Source: Ralstonia pickettii DTP0602
GTDB taxonomy: Bacteria; Pseudomonadota; Gammaproteobacteria; Burkholderiales; Burkholderiaceae
Length of the DNA: 64,000 bases
NCBI GenBank assembly: GCA_000471925.1
Contig: CP006668.1
Coordinates: forward strand, 2,356,001 to 2,420,000
Reading direction: 5' to 3'
Shown here: positions 34,669 through 47,333 of the stretch, one piece after another
How the letters are laid out: the number at the start of each line of letters is the position of its first letter
Position numbering within the stretch: the stretch's first letter is position 1
The notes under the pieces: model-generated
Database searches by the model: none
Seen by the model: only the letters and a program-made list of their open reading frames with translations
What the model was told of the DNA's origin: nothing
Program-made: the position numbers and the translations under genes

Positions 34669-36438
34669 TCAGGGTAGCATGCCGCCTTCGGCCCGGCACG
34701 TCGCGGGTACATCGCCATACAGGGCCATCAGCGCGCTGGCGATGGCATTGGTCCAACCGAATCCATCCTGCAGCGGATATTCGCCGCCGCGCCCGCCTTT
34801 GGCATGCGCCTCGCACGCTTCGATGCGGTACTTCTCCACCAGCTTGCATTCGTGGGTGTAGAGGCTGGCCACCGTGGCCAGCCAGCGCTGCGCGATCTCG
34901 CGCGCCAGCGTGTCATGGCCGTAGCGCGCCAGGCCGCGCACGGCCAGCCATTGCAGCGGCGCCCAGCCGTTGGGGTTGTCCCACTGCTGCCCGGATGAGA
35001 GTTCGGTAGTCGCCAGGCCGCCCTGGTCCAGCAGCCGCGCAGAAATCGCCTGCGCCACGGCCTGCGCCTGCGCAGGTGTTGCCAGGCCAAGGTAGAGCGG
35101 CATCACCGTCGCCGCGGTCAGGCAGCGGCGCGGCTCGCCGCGGCACCAGTCATAGTCGACGAAGGCGCCTGCTGCGTCGTCCCACATGGTCTGCATGATG
35201 GCCGCCTTGCGCTGCTGCGCGGCGGCGCGATAGTCCTCCGCATCCGCGTCGCCGGCCTGCCCGGCGAGTTCGGCAAGGCGCGTCTCCAGGTGCCACAGCA
35301 AGGCGTTCAGGTCCACCGGCAACATGGCCGTGGTGTGGATGGTCGCGAGGCTCGCGGGCTGCGCGGCGGCGGGCGTGTCGAGCCAGCGCGAGCTGAAGTC
35401 CCAGCCTGATTCCGCGGCGGCGCGCAGGTCGCGGAACACCGCATGGTGCGGCCGGCCGCTGCACAGCGCGGTCTGCATGTCTTCCAGGAAGGCTTCCTCG
35501 CGCGGGCAGCAGCGGTCGTCCCAGTAGCGGTTGAGCACCACGCCGTCGGGCAGGCGGATCACGCGCCGGTGCGCATGCCCGGGCCGAAGCGCATGCGCGC
35601 CATCCATCCAGAATGCATACTCGCGCCGCAGCTCCGGCAGGAAGTCGATGGCGCGGGCGACCTGCTCGCGCTCCAGCAGGTCGACCATCAGCACGAACAC
35701 CGGCGGTTGCGAGCGGCTCAGGTAGTAGTTGCGCGTGCCGTTGGGCACCAGCCCGTAGTTGTCGATCAGGTAGGCAAAGTTCTGCACCATCTCCAGCAGC
35801 AGGCCGCCGCGGCCGCTGCCCGCCAGCCCCAGCATCGTGAAGTACGAATCCCAGTAGTACAGCTCGCCGAAACGCCCGCCCGGGACCACGTAGCGGTGCG
35901 GCAGCGGCAACAGCGACGAGCGCGGCGGGTGCTCCACCGGCTCGCGCGTCAGCACCGGCCACAGCCCGTCGATATGTTCGCGCAGCGTGCAGGCGGGATC
36001 GGAGACATAGTGGCTGTCCGGCACGATGGCGCGGGTGAAATGCGCCTGCACGAAATCGGCCAGCAGGAAGCCCGGCGAGTTGCGCTGTTCGCGGTAGCGC
36101 GCCAGGATCAACTCGGGATCGCAGTTGGGGATGCAGTCCGGGAAGGTCTTACTGTCGGCAAACAGGCCGCTGTGCTGCACGTCAACGAAGAGTTCGCCAT
36201 AGCGCGACGCCGGTGACAGCGCATCGGCCTGCGCGCAGCTTGGCAGCACATGCGGCGCGGGGCATTCGCGGTGCGTGACCAGCGGCGGGCTGGCCACCGC
36301 GTGGACCTTGGCGGGCGCGGCGGACGGCCCCGCGACTGCGCCGGCGCCATCCGGCGTGGCCGGGTCCGTGCGCGGCACCGTGTAGCCGCCCGCGGCGGAG
36401 ATCGTGCCGGGCGCGGGGGTGGGGTCACTGTTCCGCAT
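34669..36438 (-). CDS. treA: Trehalase (GH37)
   Basis: The protein of about 589 residues hydrolyses alpha,alpha-trehalose to glucose. Both GH37 signatures are present: PGGRFGELYYWDSYF near residue 175 and QWDNPNGWAPLQW near 490, with the VDVQHSGLFADSKTFPDC start of the catalytic domain. The N-terminal 80 residues are Pro/Ala-rich without a convincing signal peptide, so location is uncertain. An ATG 21 bases further upstream is also possible. The start overlaps the end of a degenerate SDR frame (36425-36577), which hints at past co-transcription. Confidence 0.88.
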   Translation of the reverse strand: MRNSDPTPAPGTISAAGGYTVPRTDPATPDGAGAVAGPSAAPAKVHAVASPPLVTHRECPAPHVLPSCAQADALSPASRYGELFVDVQHSGLFADSKTFPDCIPNCDPELILARYREQRNSPGFLLADFVQAHFTRAIVPDSHYVSDPACTLREHIDGLWPVLTREPVEHPPRSSLLPLPHRYVVPGGRFGELYYWDSYFTMLGLAGSGRGGLLLEMVQNFAYLIDNYGLVPNGTRNYYLSRSQPPVFVLMVDLLEREQVARAIDFLPELRREYAFWMDGAHALRPGHAHRRVIRLPDGVVLNRYWDDRCCPREEAFLEDMQTALCSGRPHHAVFRDLRAAAESGWDFSSRWLDTPAAAQPASLATIHTTAMLPVDLNALLWHLETRLAELAGQAGDADAEDYRAAAQQRKAAIMQTMWDDAAGAFVDYDWCRGEPRRCLTAATVMPLYLGLATPAQAQAVAQAISARLLDQGGLATTELSSGQQWDNPNGWAPLQWLAVRGLARYGHDTLAREIAQRWLATVASLYTHECKLVEKYRIEACEAHAKGGRGGEYPLQDGFGWTNAIASALMALYGDVPATCRAEGGMLP

Positions 36439-36577
36439 AGTTCCACTGCAGGCCGCCATCGACCAGCATGGTGTCGATGGCGCCTGCCGCGGCCAGCGCC
36501 TGCTCCATCATGCGCGCGATATCGGCCACGCAGCTGGCGCCGCCGGTGACGAATGCCGTCCTGCCTGTCAGCTTCAT
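36425..36577 (-). pseudogene. Short-chain dehydrogenase collapsed by internal deletion
   Basis: The intact 50-residue frame starts with the SDR N-terminus (MKLTGRTAFVTGGAS). After a junction it continues with what looks like the extreme C-terminal part of an SDR (IDTMLVDGGLQWNYAEQ). Some 190 residues, including the catalytic Tyr-x-x-x-Lys, are missing, yet the frame stays open. GGAG lies 9 bases before ATG 36577. It cannot be an active oxidoreductase. Confidence 0.65.
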
Positions 36578-36918
36578 GGGGGCGTCTCCGTGCATGAGCG
36601 CGCGGCGGGGGCGTCGCGGGCCTATGACCATTAGGAGCCGTGGCCGGCCGGGAAGTTCTCCGGCAGCCGCTATCCGCGCGGCGATGCGCGATCCGTCTTG
36701 TGGCGAGTACGAGGCTTCAGGCACTGCGAATGCCAGTGAGTCAGGCAGGCAGCCGGCAAACCCTCCGTGACCGCGCCGGCAATGTCGAGGACGGCCGGCG
36801 CTACTGGCTCAGCATGTCAGTGTAGTTCTGAGCCGCACGCTGCAACGCCCGGCGGCGCTGAGCCGGCGGGGTGAGCCGGCGGGTTGGGCCGATGACGCGA
36901 GCAGCCCGGTGCCGCAGC
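36578..36918. other. Intergenic region
   Basis: About 340 bases between the SDR remnant and the end of the drug exporter gene. Open frames exist but lack ribosome sites and family resemblance. It probably contains debris of the deleted SDR locus plus its promoter. Confidence 0.35.
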
Positions 36919-38343
36919 TCACACCTCCTTCTCGCCGTGCCGCACCGCCAGCGCCGGCGCCGCCTCCTGCGCGCCGAGCTGCATGAAGATCCACGCCGAT
37001 GCGCAGGTGATCAGCCCCATGCAGATGAAGGTGGCGTGGAACGCCGGCAGCACCGCCGCCGCCTCGCCGCCGAAACGGTGCTGGAAGGTCGCGAGCAGCG
37101 CCCCCGCAGAGGTCACCGCCAGGCTCATCGACAGCATCTGCACCATCGACAGCATGCTGTTGCCGCTGCTCGCGCCCGCGCCGCTCAGGTCCTTCAGCGT
37201 GACCGTGTTCATCGCCGTGAACTGGATCGAATTGACCATGCCGAACATCGCCAGCAACGGGATCAGCAGCCACAGCGGCAGTTGCGGCGTGATCAGCGCG
37301 AACGCCGCCATCACCACCCCGACCGCAAAGGTATTGGTCACCAGCACGCGGCGATAGCCGTAGCGCTGGATCAGCCGCGTGGCGAGCCGCTTGGAGGCCA
37401 TGCCGGCGGCAGTGACGGGCAGCATCATCAGGCCGGCGTCGAAGGGCGAATACCCCAGGCTCACCTGCAGCGTCAGCGGGATCAGGAACGGCATCGAGCC
37501 GTTGCCGATGCGCGCGAACAGGCTGCCCAGCAGCCCGACGCTGAAGCTGTGGATGCGAAACAGCCGCAGCGGAAACAGCGGCTGCTTGCGGCGGTTGGCG
37601 TGCAGCCCGTAGGCGGTCAGCGCGGCCATGCTGGCGATCAGCAGCATCAGCACGGTGGCGTGCTGGAAGCCGAGCCCGGCCAGCCCGTCGAGCGAGAACG
37701 ACAGCGCCAGCATGGCGACCGCCAGCAGCAGGTAGCCCGCGATATCGAAGGGGCCGATGCCCGCCAGCCGCGCATTGGGCATATAGTGCACCGTGGCCAG
37801 CGCCCCCAGCACGCCGACCGGCACGTTGATCAGGAAGATCCAGTGCCACGACAGCGCCTGCGTCAGCCAGCCGCCCAGCGTCGGCCCGATCAGCGGTCCG
37901 ATCATGCCGGGGATGGCGACAAAGCTCAGCGCCTGCAGGTACTGGTCGCGCGGGAAGGTGCGCAGCACCGACAACCGCCCCACCGGCAGCAGCATCGCCC
38001 CGCCCACGCCCTGCACCACACGAGCGCCCACCAGGAAGTTCAGCGTCGGCGCATACGCGCACAGCAGCGAGCCGGCCACGAACAGCGCGATCGCGGTCTG
38101 GAAGATGGTGCGGGTGCCAAAGCGGTCGGCCAGCCAGCCCGAGGCCGGGATGATCACCGCCATGGTCAGCGAGTAGGCGATCACCACCGACTGCATCCGC
38201 AGCGGGCTTTCGCCCAGGCTGCGCGCCATCGACGGCAGCGCGGTGTTGACGATGGTCGAATCCAGCGTCTGCATGAAGAAGCCGACCGCCACCACCCACA
38301 GCATGATGCGGCGGGTGCGGTCGTCGGGCGGTGGCGTGGTCAT
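36919..38343 (-). CDS. DHA2-family MFS exporter (MdtD-like)
   Basis: The 474-residue protein has about fourteen helices, with MQTLDSTIVNTALPSMARSLGESPL in helix 1, GWLADRFGTRTIFQ in loop 2-3 and RVVQGVGGAMLLPVGRL in helix 4. This is very close to the MdtD/YegB type of 14-TMS antiporter. It stands as a single gene; no RND pump or two-component system, with which mdtD is linked in enterics, is present. The substrate is unknown. Confidence 0.88.
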   Translation of the reverse strand: MTTPPPDDRTRRIMLWVVAVGFFMQTLDSTIVNTALPSMARSLGESPLRMQSVVIAYSLTMAVIIPASGWLADRFGTRTIFQTAIALFVAGSLLCAYAPTLNFLVGARVVQGVGGAMLLPVGRLSVLRTFPRDQYLQALSFVAIPGMIGPLIGPTLGGWLTQALSWHWIFLINVPVGVLGALATVHYMPNARLAGIGPFDIAGYLLLAVAMLALSFSLDGLAGLGFQHATVLMLLIASMAALTAYGLHANRRKQPLFPLRLFRIHSFSVGLLGSLFARIGNGSMPFLIPLTLQVSLGYSPFDAGLMMLPVTAAGMASKRLATRLIQRYGYRRVLVTNTFAVGVVMAAFALITPQLPLWLLIPLLAMFGMVNSIQFTAMNTVTLKDLSGAGASSGNSMLSMVQMLSMSLAVTSAGALLATFQHRFGGEAAAVLPAFHATFICMGLITCASAWIFMQLGAQEAAPALAVRHGEKEV

Positions 38344-38473
38344 GTTTGCAGGCTCCGGTCCGGCCGGGCCCCGGCATCCCGGTGCGCGCCGGCCAAAGCC
38401 AACACCTTAAAGGGCAATCGCTGAGCAGGCAAATCCATGCGTCGGCACTCGCAGCGCTGCTGGTGGCGCCGCC

Positions 38474-39568
38474 CTAATCGATACGCTGGCGCTGGTCGCG
38501 GCTGAAGTAAGCAAGCCGGTGCAGCCGCCATGGTGCCTGCGCACTGTCGCGGCAATAGCCATAGCGGAAGATGTCTTCCACCGCGGGCAGGTCATAGCGC
38601 AAGTCGGTGAACCAGACGCAGGCGGCGGTTCCACCAATTGGCAGGGACGGCATGGCCGTTATGGCGGACAAGGCCGGATAGACCGCAAATTGCCTGAAAT
38701 CCGCAAAGTCAGGCCGCAGCCAGAGCTGCGATGCCAGGGCCCGCTCGTCCGGCGCCTCCGGCAGCCGCGACCGCGCCATCCAGACCATGCGCCCGGGCGC
38801 CACATAGGCCCTGGCCATGGCAGGCAGGCGCCCCAGCGCCTGCCATGGCGGTATCCACGCCGGATGCCCGGCCAGGTTGACGTGGGCGACGCGGTAATCC
38901 ATGTCCGCGCGGGCGATCAGTTTCCAGTTGAACGGGGAAAACGGCTGGGGCAGCGCGTCTACCCCCTGCGCCTGGAAGCCGGCGGCGCGCAAGGATTCGT
39001 TGCCCAGTTCCAGCGCCCGTTGCTTGAGCACAGCCTGGACGCCGACATAGGCGCAGAGCAGCGCCATGCCCGCCAGTGCGCCCCGGCTGCGCCACTGCGG
39101 CGCCAGGAACAGTGCCAGGGCCAGGCCGGATACGACGATGCCGCTCAGCAGCGGATCGACCAGGAAGCTGGTGCCAAGGCTGAAGCGCCGTTCGGAGCCG
39201 GGATAGAAGATGCGGGTGCCATAGACCGTGATCAGGTCCAGCGCGATATGGCTGGCCACGCCGAGGCAACTGACGGCCAACGCCTCTCGCCAGGCGTCGC
39301 GCCGGCGCGCCACCAGGCAGAACAGGCCGGCAAGCAACGCTCCCCAGGCGGGAAGCAGCAGCAGCGAATGGGTCGGCCCCTGGTGCCACTGCGCCAGGAA
39401 GCGCAGCGGATGGACCAGGAAGCCCAGGAAATCCAGATCCGGAAAGGCCCCGGCGACAGCGCCCAGCAGCAGGCGCTCGCGTGTGCTTAGCCGCTGGCCC
39501 GGGACCTCGGCCGTGGGGATGGCGAGCGCGGCCTGCGCCCCCATCAAGGCATGGGTGATCGTGTCCAT
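38474..39568 (-). CDS. YdjM-family membrane-bound metal-dependent hydrolase
   Basis: The 364-residue protein has the YdjM/DUF457 hallmarks: MDTITHALMGA at the start, GAFPDLDFLGFL near residue 42, HQGPTHSLLLLP near 63 and SHIALDLITVYGTRIFYPGSERRF near 105. These His/Asp motifs bind metal at the membrane face. Four or five helices follow, then a soluble C-terminal domain of about 170 residues. The start lies inside the end of the upstream TetR gene (25-base overlap), so the two are co-expressed. Confidence 0.85.
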   Translation of the reverse strand: MDTITHALMGAQAALAIPTAEVPGQRLSTRERLLLGAVAGAFPDLDFLGFLVHPLRFLAQWHQGPTHSLLLLPAWGALLAGLFCLVARRRDAWREALAVSCLGVASHIALDLITVYGTRIFYPGSERRFSLGTSFLVDPLLSGIVVSGLALALFLAPQWRSRGALAGMALLCAYVGVQAVLKQRALELGNESLRAAGFQAQGVDALPQPFSPFNWKLIARADMDYRVAHVNLAGHPAWIPPWQALGRLPAMARAYVAPGRMVWMARSRLPEAPDERALASQLWLRPDFADFRQFAVYPALSAITAMPSLPIGGTAACVWFTDLRYDLPAVEDIFRYGYCRDSAQAPWRLHRLAYFSRDQRQRID

Positions 39569-40170
39569 CCGGACCGGGCCGGTCCCTTGTCGACTGGGCG
39601 GCGCAAGGCGAGGCGCTCGGCGCAGCGCAGTTGCCGTTCGAGCCAGGCTTGCGTGCGGCCGGCATCCGGCGAACTGTCGCGCAGCCAGAAGCCGAAGGTG
39701 GAGAGAAAGATGCCGGTCAGCAAGACCTCTTCCATCTCACGGCGCCAGCCGGATTCGGGCAGGCGGGCGGATTCCCGGATCCACTGCACGGTGCTGCTGA
39801 TATGCAGCAGGCCCTGTACTTGCAGATGCAGGTGCTCCGGCTGCAGCTTGTAGCGCAGCATCTGGGCGGTGAGCTGCCGGTGCGGGGCCAGGACTTCGAG
39901 CCAGGCGAGAATGGCCTGTTCCAGGCGCTCGCGGCAGGACAGGGCGGCCCAGCCTTCGCGCGCGGAGATGCGCACGAGCGCACGATCGGCCCGTTCGAAC
40001 CAGGCCTCGGCCAGGTCGTCCTTCGTCCGGTAGTGCCGATGGATCTCATCCAGGCCGATTCCCATGTCGTCGGCGATGTCGTAAAGGTGCAGCGCGTCCC
40101 AGCCGCTGCGCTCGCCGAGCATCAGGGCGACCTCCAGGATCCGGCCGGCCAGGGCTGCATCGTCGTTCAT
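39544..40170 (-). CDS. TetR-family regulator
   Basis: The 208-residue protein has an HTH of TetR type (AGRILEVALMLGERSGWDALHLYDIADDMGIGLDEIHRHYRTKDDLAEAWFERADRAL). An all-helical ligand domain follows. The start at 40170 matches the family's beginning; an upstream extension is basic and unlikely. The divergent gene 280 bases away is the ACP-ligase-acyltransferase fusion, whose lipid product could be the ligand. The downstream YdjM gene overlaps it. Confidence 0.78.
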   Translation of the reverse strand: MNDDAALAGRILEVALMLGERSGWDALHLYDIADDMGIGLDEIHRHYRTKDDLAEAWFERADRALVRISAREGWAALSCRERLEQAILAWLEVLAPHRQLTAQMLRYKLQPEHLHLQVQGLLHISSTVQWIRESARLPESGWRREMEEVLLTGIFLSTFGFWLRDSSPDAGRTQAWLERQLRCAERLALRRPVDKGPARSGWTRSPMP

Positions 40171-40450
40171 GGCTTTGCCATCCTCGGGAATGCGTCTGCG
40201 CTCTCCCTTCCAGCATAGAAAGGCAGCGCGGGCGCGAGCGCCGATTTCTGCGCCAGGTGCACGATGCCGCATCTTCGAATCGGTGTGCAGTGCGGGGCCT
40301 GCCGGCTTGTGCCCGGCTCGGCACCTGCCTCGACAATTTCCACACGCAGCCTATCTTAAGGGTGTCAGTCCAGGCGCCATCCGGACAGGCCGCCGTGCCA
40401 GCCAGCACCGGCGGCGGCCACCGTTTCGCGTGGACAGAGGCCATAAGCGC

Positions 40451-43297
<2,847 letters not shown>

Positions 43298-43356
43298 TGT
43301 CCCGCGCCGCGAGGAACTCGCCATGACATCTGCTGACGAAGCAGGAAACTAGCGGC

Positions 43357-44376
43357 ATGGATACCTTTGCCACCGCGCCGATGTGGGTCGGCTTCCTGAT
43401 CCTGGTGCTGGGAACGCTGGTCGTGGACGTGTTCGTCCTTGGCGGCCGGCACGCGCACCGCGTTTCGACACGTGAGGCCCTGGGCTGGACCCTGGCCTGG
43501 TCGACCCTGGCCGTGCTCTTCGGCATCGCACTCTGGTGGCTGCTGGCCGAGAGCGCCGGACGCGAGGCCGCGAATCGCAAGGTGCTGGAGTTCTATACCG
43601 GCTACCTGATCGAGCTGTCGCTGTCGGTCGACAATATGTTCGTGTTCGCGATGATCTTCGGCTATTTCGCGGTGCCGCCGGAGTTGCAGCGCAGGGTGTT
43701 GCTGTTCGGCGTGGTCGGCGCGATCGTGATGCGCGCTGTCATGATCCTGCTCGGCGTGTGGCTGATCAGCGAATTCTCGTGGATCCTCTATGTGTTCGGC
43801 GTGTTCCTGCTGTTCACCGGCATCAAGATGCTGTTCGTCTCCAGGCGTGCCCCGGATCTCTCGCGCAATCCCATCGTTCGCTTCTTGGGCGCGCATATGC
43901 GAATCACCCCGGACTATCACGGCGAGCGTTTCTTCGTGCGCCTGGACGGCCTGCGCTACGCGACGCCGATGTTCCTGGTGGTGCTGCTGGTCGAGGCGAC
44001 CGACCTGGTGTTCGCCGTCGACAGTATCCCGGCCATCTTCGCCGTCACGACCGACCCCTTCATCGTTTTTACTTCGAACATCTTCGCGATCATGGGGCTG
44101 CGGGCGCTGTACTTCCTGCTGGCCAACATGGCGCAGCATTTCCACTACCTGAAGTACGGCCTGGCAATCGTGCTTGCCTTTATCGGCGCGAAGATGCTGG
44201 CTGAGCCGTGGTTCCATGTGCCGGTGCACTGGTCTCTCGGCGCCGTCGCCGCGACGTTGCTGGTGTCCGTCCTGATCAGCCGGGTCAGGGCCAGGCACGC
44301 ACTTGCGCACGCGGGGGACGAACTGGGTGGCCACTGCGCATCGCGCGAGCGCAGGGCCGGGAACCGGCGCACATGA
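43357..44376 (+). CDS. TerC/Alx-family membrane protein
   Basis: The 339-residue protein has seven to nine helices and the two acidic TerC motifs, ELSLSVDNMFVFAMIFGYF near residue 88 and LVEATDLVFAVDSIPAIFAVT near 210. TerC proteins are linked to tellurite resistance and to Mn2+ export or metalation of exported enzymes (Alx, YceF/YkoY). The gene starts 59 bases after the fusion enzyme, too short for the yybP-ykoY riboswitch that often precedes this family; none is seen. A Usp gene follows 12 bases downstream. Confidence 0.9.
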   Translation: MDTFATAPMWVGFLILVLGTLVVDVFVLGGRHAHRVSTREALGWTLAWSTLAVLFGIALWWLLAESAGREAANRKVLEFYTGYLIELSLSVDNMFVFAMIFGYFAVPPELQRRVLLFGVVGAIVMRAVMILLGVWLISEFSWILYVFGVFLLFTGIKMLFVSRRAPDLSRNPIVRFLGAHMRITPDYHGERFFVRLDGLRYATPMFLVVLLVEATDLVFAVDSIPAIFAVTTDPFIVFTSNIFAIMGLRALYFLLANMAQHFHYLKYGLAIVLAFIGAKMLAEPWFHVPVHWSLGAVAATLLVSVLISRVRARHALAHAGDELGGHCASRERRAGNRRT

Positions 44377-44388
44377 GGAGCAATTGCC

Positions 44389-44814
44389 ATGAACAAGATC
44401 CTGCTTGCGACCGACGGATCGGCCTATAGCGATGCGGCTGCCCGCTACCTGGTAGAAAGTCCGCTGCTCACCCGCGATTTCGTCGTGCACGTGGTGCACT
44501 GCGAACCGGATGTGCCCGGCGATATCAAGACCTTCATCGACCGGGCCACCCTCGACGCCTGGCATCGCGAACAGAACGACAAGGCGATGCAGTCGGTGGC
44601 CAGCATCCTGGGCGCAGCCGGTATCCCGTTCGAGCGCCATGGCTTCACCGGCTTCGCGCCGACCCGCATCGTCGAGTATGCGGGCAGCATCGGCGCCAAC
44701 CTGATCGTGATGGGTTCGCATGGCCGCGGCGGCTTTCTCGATGCCATCGTCGGCTCGGTAGCCAGGCGAGTCCTTGCCCATGCGCACTGCCCGGTGCTGC
44801 TGGTCAAGAATTAG
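44389..44814 (+). CDS. Universal stress protein (UspA family)
   Basis: The 141-residue protein has the Usp fold with KILLATDGSAYSDAAARYLV at the start and the ATP-binding signature VMGSHGRGGFLDAIVGSVARRVLAHAHCPVLLVK at the end (G-2x-G-9x-G-S). It is probably an ATP-binding member. GGAG precedes ATG 44389, and the gene is 12 bases behind terC in the same direction, so the two form one transcript. Confidence 0.9.
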   Translation: MNKILLATDGSAYSDAAARYLVESPLLTRDFVVHVVHCEPDVPGDIKTFIDRATLDAWHREQNDKAMQSVASILGAAGIPFERHGFTGFAPTRIVEYAGSIGANLIVMGSHGRGGFLDAIVGSVARRVLAHAHCPVLLVKN

Positions 44815-44825
44815 TGCAGCGCGGC

Positions 44826-47012
44826 TCAGAGGGCGGCGCGCAGGCCCACAAAGAAGCGCCGCCCGGGCGCGGGTTCGAAATACCGCCCGTTGGCCTCGTT
44901 GACGATCACCGAGCCGATGTAGCGCCGGTCGGTGATGTTGTCGATGCGGCCGAAGACATAGAGCCGCGTCGGCCCGATGCGGAATTCATAGCCCGCGCGT
45001 AGGTTGAACACGGCGTAGCCGGGCGCGGCCTGCGTGTTGAGGTCGTCGGCATAGACGCGGCTGTCGACACGCATCTCGGCGCCCAGCGTCAGCGGGGCCA
45101 GCGGCCGCCATGACAGGTCTGCGCTCAGGCTGTGGCGCGCGGTGCCAGGCAGGCGGTTGCCGGCAGCCACGGTCTGGCCCTGCGCGTTGAAAAAGCTGTC
45201 GCCGAAGTAGGCGTCGAGCCAGGTATAGGCGAGGCCCGCCTCGATGCGGCTGCCGCCGCCCTGCCCCGGTGTCCCCACCTGCCCGAGAAAGCCGCCGCGC
45301 CAGCCCAGTTCGAAGCCGCGCCGGTGCACGCCGCTGACGTTCTGGTAGACGGTGCGGCCGGCATTGTTCGATAGCGGCACCACTTCGTCATGGCTGTCGG
45401 CATCGAACAGCGCCGCCTCCAGTCGCTGCCCCGCCGCCTGCCACTTGATGCCGATCTCGCCCTGGCGGCTGGTCGATGCCTGCAGGCCGAGGTTGCTGCC
45501 GACACCGCCGGGACCGTACGCGACCTCGGTCAGCGTCGGCGTTTCGAAACCGCGCCCGAGGTTGGCGTAGATATTGAGCGAGTCCAGCGCGTGCCACACC
45601 AGTCCTAGCACCGGGCTGACATTGCTGTAGGTTGAACTGCCGCTGTCGTCGGGACTGGCCGCGGTGATGAAATGATCGTCGATGCCCAGCCGCACCCGGC
45701 TGGCGCGCACGCCACCCACCAGTTGCCACGCCGGATGGAAGGTCCAGTCGAATTGCGCGAAGGCGCCGAGGTCGGTCGCGGTATCGGTTTCATCGCGGCG
45801 CAACGGGCCCTGCGTGCCGTCCTGGTTGACGTAGCCGTTGCGGCCGTCGCGCATGCCGTTGGCTTCCAGGCCCGCGCTCCACAGCAGCGGCAGGCCGTTG
45901 GCGGTGGTGCGCCGGCTCCATGACAGCGCTGCGCCGCCGTAGGTGCGGTCGAGGTCGACGATGCCGCCGGCCGAGTTTGGCGCGGCGCCGCTGAAGCCCA
46001 GCCGCTGGTACAGGTTGCGCGTGCCGCCGTAGAGGCGCGCGGACAGGCTGTCGGTCCCGGTGAGCTGGTGGTCCACCACCACGCCGGCCTGGGCCTGCTC
46101 GACGTTCTTGCCGGTGTCGAACTGGGTCGCGGCGGGCACCGCCTGGCGCGGGTTGGCATCGGCCTGCGCGCGCGTCAGGCCGAGCGGGTCCTGCGCCAGC
46201 GGCTGGTTGAAGTAGTTGAACTGTCCCGTCACGCGCGTGCCGCTGGCGGGCTGCGCCACGACCTTGGCATTGAGCTGGTACCGGCGCGCCGCGCTGTGGT
46301 CGCGGTAGCCGTCGGTCTGGTAAGTCCAGGCATCGAGCGTGCCGCCGAGCCGCTCGTTGCCGCCGGCCAGCGCCACGCCGGCCTGCCACTGGCCATCCGA
46401 GCCGAAGCCGGTCGACACGCGGCCGGTGAAGCCATCCTTGGGAGGATCCGGCGTGAACACCTGCACCACGCCACCCGAGGCGTTGCCGTACATCTGCGCG
46501 AACGGACCGCGCAGCACCTCCACCCGGCTGGCGTTGGCGAGATCCGCCGTGGAAGCCTGGCCCTGCCCGTCGGGCATGGTGGCGGGAATGCCATCGACAT
46601 ACAGCCGCACGCCGCGCACGCCAAAGGTCGAACGCGTGCCGAAGCCGCGCACCGCCAGTTGCAGGTCCTGCGAGTAGTTCTGCCGGTCGCGCACCGCCAC
46701 ACCTGGCACGCCGGCCAGCACCTCGGACAGGTTGACCAGCGGCGTGGCGCTGCGCAGCGGATCGACCGGCACGCTGTCGACCGCGGCCGGCGCATCGAAC
46801 CGGCGCTGTTCGCTGCGGGTGGCGCTGACCACCACATCGGGCAGGGTCTCGGCGGTGGCAACGGCCGCTTCCGTACCAGGCGCATCCGCGGCATGCGCGC
46901 CCGCGCCGGCCAGCGCCAGCACGGCGAGCGCCAGCGCATGCCGGGCAGGGCTCGGGATAAGGAGACGGTAGTGCTGCCTGACCGCCAAACGCTGCGTGCC
47001 GGCTGGTCTCAT
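44826..47012 (-). CDS. TonB-dependent outer-membrane receptor
   Basis: The protein of about 728 residues starts with a signal peptide (HALALAVLALAGAGAHA), then a TonB box region (ETLPDVVVSAT). A plug domain follows (VRGFGTRSTFGVRGVRLYVDGIPATMPDGQGQ, VEVLRGPFAQMYGNASGGVVQVFT) and then a 22-strand barrel ending in an aromatic-terminal strand (RFFVGLRAAL). It imports a ferric siderophore, metal chelate or similar ligand. A GTG 60 bases upstream would lengthen it; ATG 47012 is chosen for the signal peptide. No Fur box or cobalamin riboswitch was found before it. Confidence 0.9.
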   Translation of the reverse strand: MRPAGTQRLAVRQHYRLLIPSPARHALALAVLALAGAGAHAADAPGTEAAVATAETLPDVVVSATRSEQRRFDAPAAVDSVPVDPLRSATPLVNLSEVLAGVPGVAVRDRQNYSQDLQLAVRGFGTRSTFGVRGVRLYVDGIPATMPDGQGQASTADLANASRVEVLRGPFAQMYGNASGGVVQVFTPDPPKDGFTGRVSTGFGSDGQWQAGVALAGGNERLGGTLDAWTYQTDGYRDHSAARRYQLNAKVVAQPASGTRVTGQFNYFNQPLAQDPLGLTRAQADANPRQAVPAATQFDTGKNVEQAQAGVVVDHQLTGTDSLSARLYGGTRNLYQRLGFSGAAPNSAGGIVDLDRTYGGAALSWSRRTTANGLPLLWSAGLEANGMRDGRNGYVNQDGTQGPLRRDETDTATDLGAFAQFDWTFHPAWQLVGGVRASRVRLGIDDHFITAASPDDSGSSTYSNVSPVLGLVWHALDSLNIYANLGRGFETPTLTEVAYGPGGVGSNLGLQASTSRQGEIGIKWQAAGQRLEAALFDADSHDEVVPLSNNAGRTVYQNVSGVHRRGFELGWRGGFLGQVGTPGQGGGSRIEAGLAYTWLDAYFGDSFFNAQGQTVAAGNRLPGTARHSLSADLSWRPLAPLTLGAEMRVDSRVYADDLNTQAAPGYAVFNLRAGYEFRIGPTRLYVFGRIDNITDRRYIGSVIVNEANGRYFEPAPGRRFFVGLRAAL

Positions 47013-47333
47013 GGGTGGGGAAGCGGTTGTGAAGCTGGCGCAGCACGTGAGCACCTCTGGGGCGCCGGCCACAGGTGGATGTGTCGCAACTTTAACGTGT
47101 CCGAACCGTCATTACCACGTGCGGCATTGCGGGGAAAACCCGCGGGCGGAGCGATGCCATCACCAGGCTGGGCGATATTCAAAAAAATTCAATGACTGGT
47201 TGCAGGAATGTCCACGCAACCGCCCTCTCCGCTCCCTACACTGCATTCACCACCCGCCGCAACCGCACCAATCCATCACGCAGTTGCAGCATCACGGTAT
47301 TCAGATTTCCGAAACTATCAGGGACCCGACACC
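47013..47333. other. Divergent region between the receptor and the flavoprotein
   Basis: About 320 bases separate the divergent genes. A short AT-rich motif ATTCAAAAAAATTCAAT lies at 47177-47193. I looked for a Fur box and B12 riboswitch on the receptor side and found neither. No gene is seen. Confidence 0.4.

Noticed and set aside
43298..43356. Possible yybP-ykoY manganese riboswitch before the TerC gene
   Set aside because: The gap between genes is only 59 bases and lacks the conserved stem-loop sequences, too short for this riboswitch.
47013..47333. Possible Fur box or cobalamin riboswitch before the TonB-dependent receptor
   Set aside because: I found neither the GATAAT-type Fur repeats nor the B12-box sequence on the minus strand of this gap.
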